From assembly GCA_947475715.1 (NCBI GenBank), contig CANJNY010000023.1, positions 1-48,150 on the forward strand: a DNA stretch of 48,150 nucleotides, in the 5' to 3' direction. Positions 45,092 through 48,150 of this stretch are shown one piece after another. Origin of the DNA: Prolixibacteraceae bacterium (GTDB taxonomy: Bacteria > Bacteroidota > Bacteroidia > Bacteroidales > Prolixibacteraceae). The notes under the pieces were generated by a model, which was given only the letters and a program-made list of their open reading frames with translations, was not told where the DNA came from and ran no database searches. The position numbers and the translations under genes were made by a program. Each line of letters begins with the position of its first letter. The first letter of the stretch is position 1.

Positions 45092-45115
45092 GAGGGTGCT
45101 TTTGAAGGCACCCTC
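45092..45115 (+). terminator. GAGGGTGC hairpin in the regulator spacer
   Basis: Arms GAGGGTGC (45092-45099) and GCACCCTC (45108-45115) with an 8-base loop, followed by TATTTAAAAATTTT. It is far (425 bases) from the first regulator's stop. A related hairpin (46905-46930) precedes the surface-protein gene. Confidence 0.5.
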
Positions 45116-45250
45116 TATTTAAAAATTTTGGGGTTAATTGTAAAATCAATACTAACAACCGACGAAAATTTAGAGGTCTATATCCACACAGGTGAAAGAG
45201 CAGATCGAACCATCGGCGAAAAGATAATTTGAGTGACCGGCAGAAATTAT

Positions 45251-45293
45251 GTGACCGGGTGAATGTTTATGATTTAAGCATTCACCCGGTCAC
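45251..45293. repeat. Perfect 15-bp hairpin GTGACCGGGTGAATG
   Basis: GTGACCGGGTGAATG (45251-45265) and its exact complement (45279-45293) form a stem around a 13-base loop. No T tract on either strand. It lies 129 bases upstream of the second regulator. Confidence 0.6.
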
Positions 45294-45422
45294 TTCGTTA
45301 AACGTATCGTCAATTTCCTATATCGAAAACAAAATTAACTCACCGGATGTTATAATTTTTTAAATTTATTTAAAAGAATAAGATTTTTAACGAGACGAAG
45401 GTTTTAAAAGCCTTTTAATACT

Positions 45423-46553
45423 ATGACGTTATATATTATCGAGCACTTGCTCAGTGCATTGTTATTATTATCAGGAATTATCTTTTTGGAGTTAATTATT
45501 AACTTTAAAAGGCAAAGCTTAATGAAAATATTACTTCTGCTTGAAGTTTTTTGCATTGGATTTAGTTGTGCAGGAAATATTTATTGTATGCATCATGCCT
45601 ATAATCGCTGGATCATCGATTTCCCGATGGTTTGTTTAGCCATTTTTGCCCTATTCTCTTACGTTGTACTATATGACCATCATCTAAATCGCGGGATACT
45701 GTTTTTAGGAATAACTATAATCTTCTCGACAATTGCCCTGTATTTAATTTCCAGTTTGTATTTCCATCTCGGACCGGAAGTCAATCTCCTGGAAAACGAA
45801 AATTTTCTGTCTGTAATATTAATAATTAGAACGTTAATCGTTTCTGTTATTATAATCATGATGATTAAACTCTATAAAAAAATATACAGCAAGTATCATA
45901 CTCCAAACATTTATTTTAAAAAGATAAGATTTTGGTCATTTTTTGGAGTGCTATCATTTTTTCTTATGATTCCCAACAGGTTATTTAAGGCATTAAAGAT
46001 TTCCAGCAATAATTTTTATATGTTGGGTTTTATCCTCTCTTACCTGCTTATTTTATTATTTATTTTATTTCGCCCCAAATTTTTAAATCGGGCCGGCCTA
46101 AAGATAATACTCAGTAAGGCTTTTAACAGGAATGAACAAACGCATAATATTAACACTGATTTTGAATTTCAGTTTTACACAAAATGCTACTATCTTCAGG
46201 CAAAGGCAACGCTCGAAGAGTTTGGAAAAATGATAAATCTTACTCCCGATTTATTAAATAAATATATTTATCAAAATTACTCAACCAACTTTAACGACCT
46301 GGTAAATAAAGCCAGGGTTGATTATTTTGTGGCTCTGGTATATGATGGAAAACATACAAATTTGACAATCGAAGCGTTGGCAAGGCTTTCCGGCTTTGGT
46401 TCCAGACAGAGTTTATATACCAAATTTAAAAAATTCCATGGCGGAAACCCATCCGAATTGTGCAATAGCATAAAAGCCACCGACCAACCAACGGATGTCA
46501 TTATTCCGGAGCTCCAAAAGCCTGTCATTTCCGCCAATTCTGAGGCAAAATAA
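45423..46553 (+). CDS. Membrane-anchored AraC-type regulator, copy 2
   Basis: 376 residues, paralogous to the 43578 gene over its whole length, including the opening MTLYIIEHLLSALLLLSGII and the helix-turn-helix part, where about 60 residues are nearly identical (NYSTNFNDLVNKARVDYFVA then LSGFGSRQSLYTKFKKFHGG). The middle membrane region has diverged more. A C-terminal extension (TDQPTDVIIPELQKPVISAN) is absent from copy 1. Conservation of the DNA-binding part with divergence in the sensor suggests overlapping target sites but different inputs (inference). It precedes the surface-protein gene by 413 bases. Confidence 0.8.
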   Translation: MTLYIIEHLLSALLLLSGIIFLELIINFKRQSLMKILLLLEVFCIGFSCAGNIYCMHHAYNRWIIDFPMVCLAIFALFSYVVLYDHHLNRGILFLGITIIFSTIALYLISSLYFHLGPEVNLLENENFLSVILIIRTLIVSVIIIMMIKLYKKIYSKYHTPNIYFKKIRFWSFFGVLSFFLMIPNRLFKALKISSNNFYMLGFILSYLLILLFILFRPKFLNRAGLKIILSKAFNRNEQTHNINTDFEFQFYTKCYYLQAKATLEEFGKMINLTPDLLNKYIYQNYSTNFNDLVNKARVDYFVALVYDGKHTNLTIEALARLSGFGSRQSLYTKFKKFHGGNPSELCNSIKATDQPTDVIIPELQKPVISANSEAK

Positions 46554-46572
46554 TTACTTTCCCAAAGTAATT
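46552..46572 (+). terminator. Short AT-rich hairpin at the end of copy 2
   Basis: AATTACTTT (46552-46560) and AAAGTAATT (46564-46572) pair around CCC, overlapping the stop codon. Weak AT-only stem, without a T run. Confidence 0.3.
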
Positions 46573-46601
46573 GGGTATAAAAATGACTGTTTAATACATA
46601 T

Positions 46602-46658
46602 CAGCCATACTTAAAACAGATGATTGTCTCCGAAAATCATCTGTTTTAAGTATGGCTG
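46602..46658. repeat. Perfect 24-bp inverted repeat (strong hairpin)
   Basis: CAGCCATACTTAAAACAGAT followed by GATT (46602-46625) and its exact complement (46635-46658) enclose a 9-base loop GTCTCCGAA. Unusually long for a terminator, without T tract on either side. It may be a miniature element, an RNA or a processing site. Confidence 0.7.
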
Positions 46659-46904
46659 CGTTATGAAATAAAACCTCTAAATATCCGTATTTCATTAAAT
46701 TTCAATGGACTACACACCCATTACATGGAAATTCTCTCAATTACAAAGTATTTCAACAGCGCGCCTTTAAAAATATTATTCTTGCAAAATAGTTTGCTGT
46801 AAATTATTCGAAGCGGCAACTGTATTTCGATTTTTTGTGATCAATTTTTCATGTGTATTGTAATTAATGATTTTCAACAAACTTCTTATTACCTGCACTG
46901 ACAG

Positions 46905-46930
46905 AGAGGGTGCCTGATGGGGCATCCTCT
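46905..46930 (+). terminator. Hairpin 36 bases before the surface-protein gene
   Basis: AGAGGGTGCC (46905-46914) and GGCATCCTCT (46921-46930) form a 10-bp stem with one G-T pair and the loop TGATGG. It is related to the 45092 hairpin. Either a terminator of an upstream transcript or a leader attenuator. Confidence 0.5.
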
Positions 46931-46966
46931 CCTTTGAATTTTTAATGTATTTATAAACCATTACTC

Positions 46967-48150
46967 ATGAAAATTAAATTAATAAAATATGTATTTTGTT
47001 ATAGGGAAAATATTCGTTTAAGAAATTTTTTTCTTTTAATTTTTCTCTATACAATCCCTACCCTAAACCTTCAGGCGCGGGTGGATAATGCCGGTTCAAG
47101 TCAAAAAACTCCGTCAATAACCAATACAGGAGCCAACATAGTGGGAAGCTCGGGATCCTTCTGGGTGATAAGTAACGGAAACTTTACACTCGCCAGCCCT
47201 TTTGCCAACAAAGCTGCAACAATGGATAACCTGACCATCGACCAGGCAGGGTCATTAACAATAACACCAACTACGTGTCTAACTGTAAATAAAACACTCA
47301 CAAACGGCAATACTTTAAGTGCAGGTATTCGGGTAAAAAGTGATTCCACGGGAACCGGTTCCCTCATCACCTCATTCGCCACGACAACCGGACGCGCTAC
47401 AGCTACTCATTGGATGAGCGCCGGGAAATGGAATATGGTATCGGCGCCAATTATTCAACCAGTCGCTTCCTTTCTTGTAGCCAATGCGGCTGTTGAGTCC
47501 TACGGTGTTCAACGAACTATGATGGACTATAATCCACAACAAACCAATTGGAATCCATATTTCACAAATCAAACAAACGATGGATATTTGGGCGGAGGTC
47601 GGGGATTCGGAATATATATCGGATCAGACAAGAAGGAGATTAACTTCACAGGGTCCCTTCAGGCAGGAAAGGTTATTGCCACTGGCCTTACTCCCGGAGC
47701 ATGGAATTGTGTCGGAAATCCATATACCTCCTCTATTGGGATTAACGCCGCAAGCCCCACAAGTGTAGATTTTCTGACCACCAATTTAGTAGCAACACCT
47801 AACCTTGATCCTTCGTACGGTGCCATTTATATCTGGGATCAGCCCACTGCAGAAAATAACCAGCCCGGAGGGTATACCATTATCTCCAATGTACCGGTAT
47901 CAGCCAAAATAGTTAATATTCAGCAAGGGCAGGCCTTTCTGATCAAGACCCATACTACTGCGACTAGCGTCGAATTCAGTCACGATATGCAGCTTCACAT
48001 TCCGAATCTCCCCTTAAAAGCCGCAACAATCACATGGCCTGTTATTGAGCTCAGCGCCACCGTAAACAGTCAGAAAAGCACAGCTTTTATTGCATTTAAT
48101 GATCAGATGACTAAAGGTCTTGATCCCACATACGATTTAGGGATGCTACC
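46967..48150 (+). CDS. Large secreted surface protein, N-terminal part (cut by window edge)
   Basis: The visible 394 codons start MKIKLIKYVFCYRENIRLRN, an unusually long basic leader, followed by a hydrophobic core FFLLIFLYTIPTLNLQA and a likely cut before RVDN. The mature part is Thr/Ser/Asn-rich (LTIDQAGSLTITPTTCLTVN) and includes AWNCVGNPYTSSIGI, resembling the W-x-x-x-GNP motif frequent in Bacteroidota proteins exported by the type IX system (recollection). GAIYIWDQPTAENNQPGGYT follows. Any C-terminal sorting domain is outside the window. A single ATG at 46967 fits; no clear ribosome-binding site. The neighbouring regulators could control it (inference). Confidence 0.75.
   Translation, partial: MKIKLIKYVFCYRENIRLRNFFLLIFLYTIPTLNLQARVDNAGSSQKTPSITNTGANIVGSSGSFWVISNGNFTLASPFANKAATMDNLTIDQAGSLTITPTTCLTVNKTLTNGNTLSAGIRVKSDSTGTGSLITSFATTTGRATATHWMSAGKWNMVSAPIIQPVASFLVANAAVESYGVQRTMMDYNPQQTNWNPYFTNQTNDGYLGGGRGFGIYIGSDKKEINFTGSLQAGKVIATGLTPGAWNCVGNPYTSSIGINAASPTSVDFLTTNLVATPNLDPSYGAIYIWDQPTAENNQPGGYTIISNVPVSAKIVNIQQGQAFLIKTHTTATSVEFSHDMQLHIPNLPLKAATITWPVIELSATVNSQKSTAFIAFNDQMTKGLDPTYDLGML

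Larger units (their letters stand above)
44667..45422. other. 756-bp hairpin-rich spacer between the two regulators
   Basis: No gene is supported. Structures: GAGGGTGC/GCACCCTC hairpin at 45092-45115 and a perfect 15-bp hairpin at 45251-45293, preceded by a loose copy of its first eight bases (GTGACCGG, 45233-45240). It is AT-rich elsewhere. The base composition and long size suggest either a decayed gene or a regulatory region for the second regulator. Confidence 0.5.
46554..46966. other. Spacer between regulator copy 2 and the surface protein
   Basis: 413 bases with no gene. It contains a perfect 24-bp hairpin (46602-46658), an AT-rich centre and a 10-bp hairpin (46905-46930) just before the surface-protein start codon. 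No two-box promoter was found. Confidence 0.55.

Overview
The window looks like chromosomal DNA from an anaerobic or microaerophilic member of the Bacteroidota, probably Bacteroidales/Marinilabiliales. I infer this from a DUF4294 protein, an FadL-type porin, ferredoxin-linked 2-oxoacid oxidoreductase, rubrerythrin, a GTPase-defective-looking EF-G2, membrane-anchored AraC-type regulators, a secreted protein with a motif common in type IX secretion cargo, weak Shine-Dalgarno sites, and several matches to the Bacteroidota promoter (TTG near -33, TAnnTTTG near -7). No rRNA, tRNA, CRISPR array or intact insertion sequence was seen.

Layout. 1-1222: start of an arginine deiminase gene (minus strand, cut by the window edge) and a secreted DUF4294 protein. 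1531-7035: a tight minus-strand operon, pheA, flavodoxin, aminotransferase, ferredoxin, and the alpha, beta and gamma subunits of a 2-oxoacid:acceptor oxidoreductase. 7036-7962: a gene-free stretch with a strictly periodic 21-bp tandem array and a 17-bp inverted repeat. 7963-10814: an unrecognised protein, an old-yellow-enzyme operon and a divergent HxlR regulator. 10885-12480: a toxin-antitoxin island with a hepT-like remnant, parDE and a hepT/mntA-like pair. 12566-16058: ACT-domain protein, phenylacetate-CoA ligase, MarR, thioredoxin, OsmC. 16316-20425: FadL-like porin, rubrerythrin, mitochondrial-type citrate synthase.

20632-38143 is the str-S10-spc-alpha ribosomal superoperon on the minus strand, in conventional order from rpsL to rplQ. 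The exceptions are that tuf is absent after fusA (usual for this phylum, from memory) and that a 439-bp gene-free gap lies between secY and infA, where many bacteria carry adk and/or map. Downstream of a long intergenic region is an EF-G2 gene on the plus strand, lacking the catalytic His and the switch I motif. Then come a small cassette (a GxxExxY gene with an in-frame amber codon, bounded by imperfect 34-bp inverted repeats), an MBL/beta-CASP RNase-like protein, two tandem paralogous membrane AraC-type regulators in hairpin-rich spacers, and the start of a large secreted surface protein.

How genes may work together. Prephenate dehydratase, aminotransferase, 2-oxoacid oxidoreductase, ferredoxin/flavodoxin and, 5 kb away, phenylacetate-CoA ligase with an ACT protein form a plausible reversible route between phenylalanine/phenylpyruvate and phenylacetate (inference). 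MarR, thioredoxin, OsmC, HxlR, OYE and rubrerythrin suggest thiol/redox stress handling. The least explained items are the 21-bp array, the terminal-repeat cassette, the diverged EF-G2 and the regulator pair beside the surface protein.
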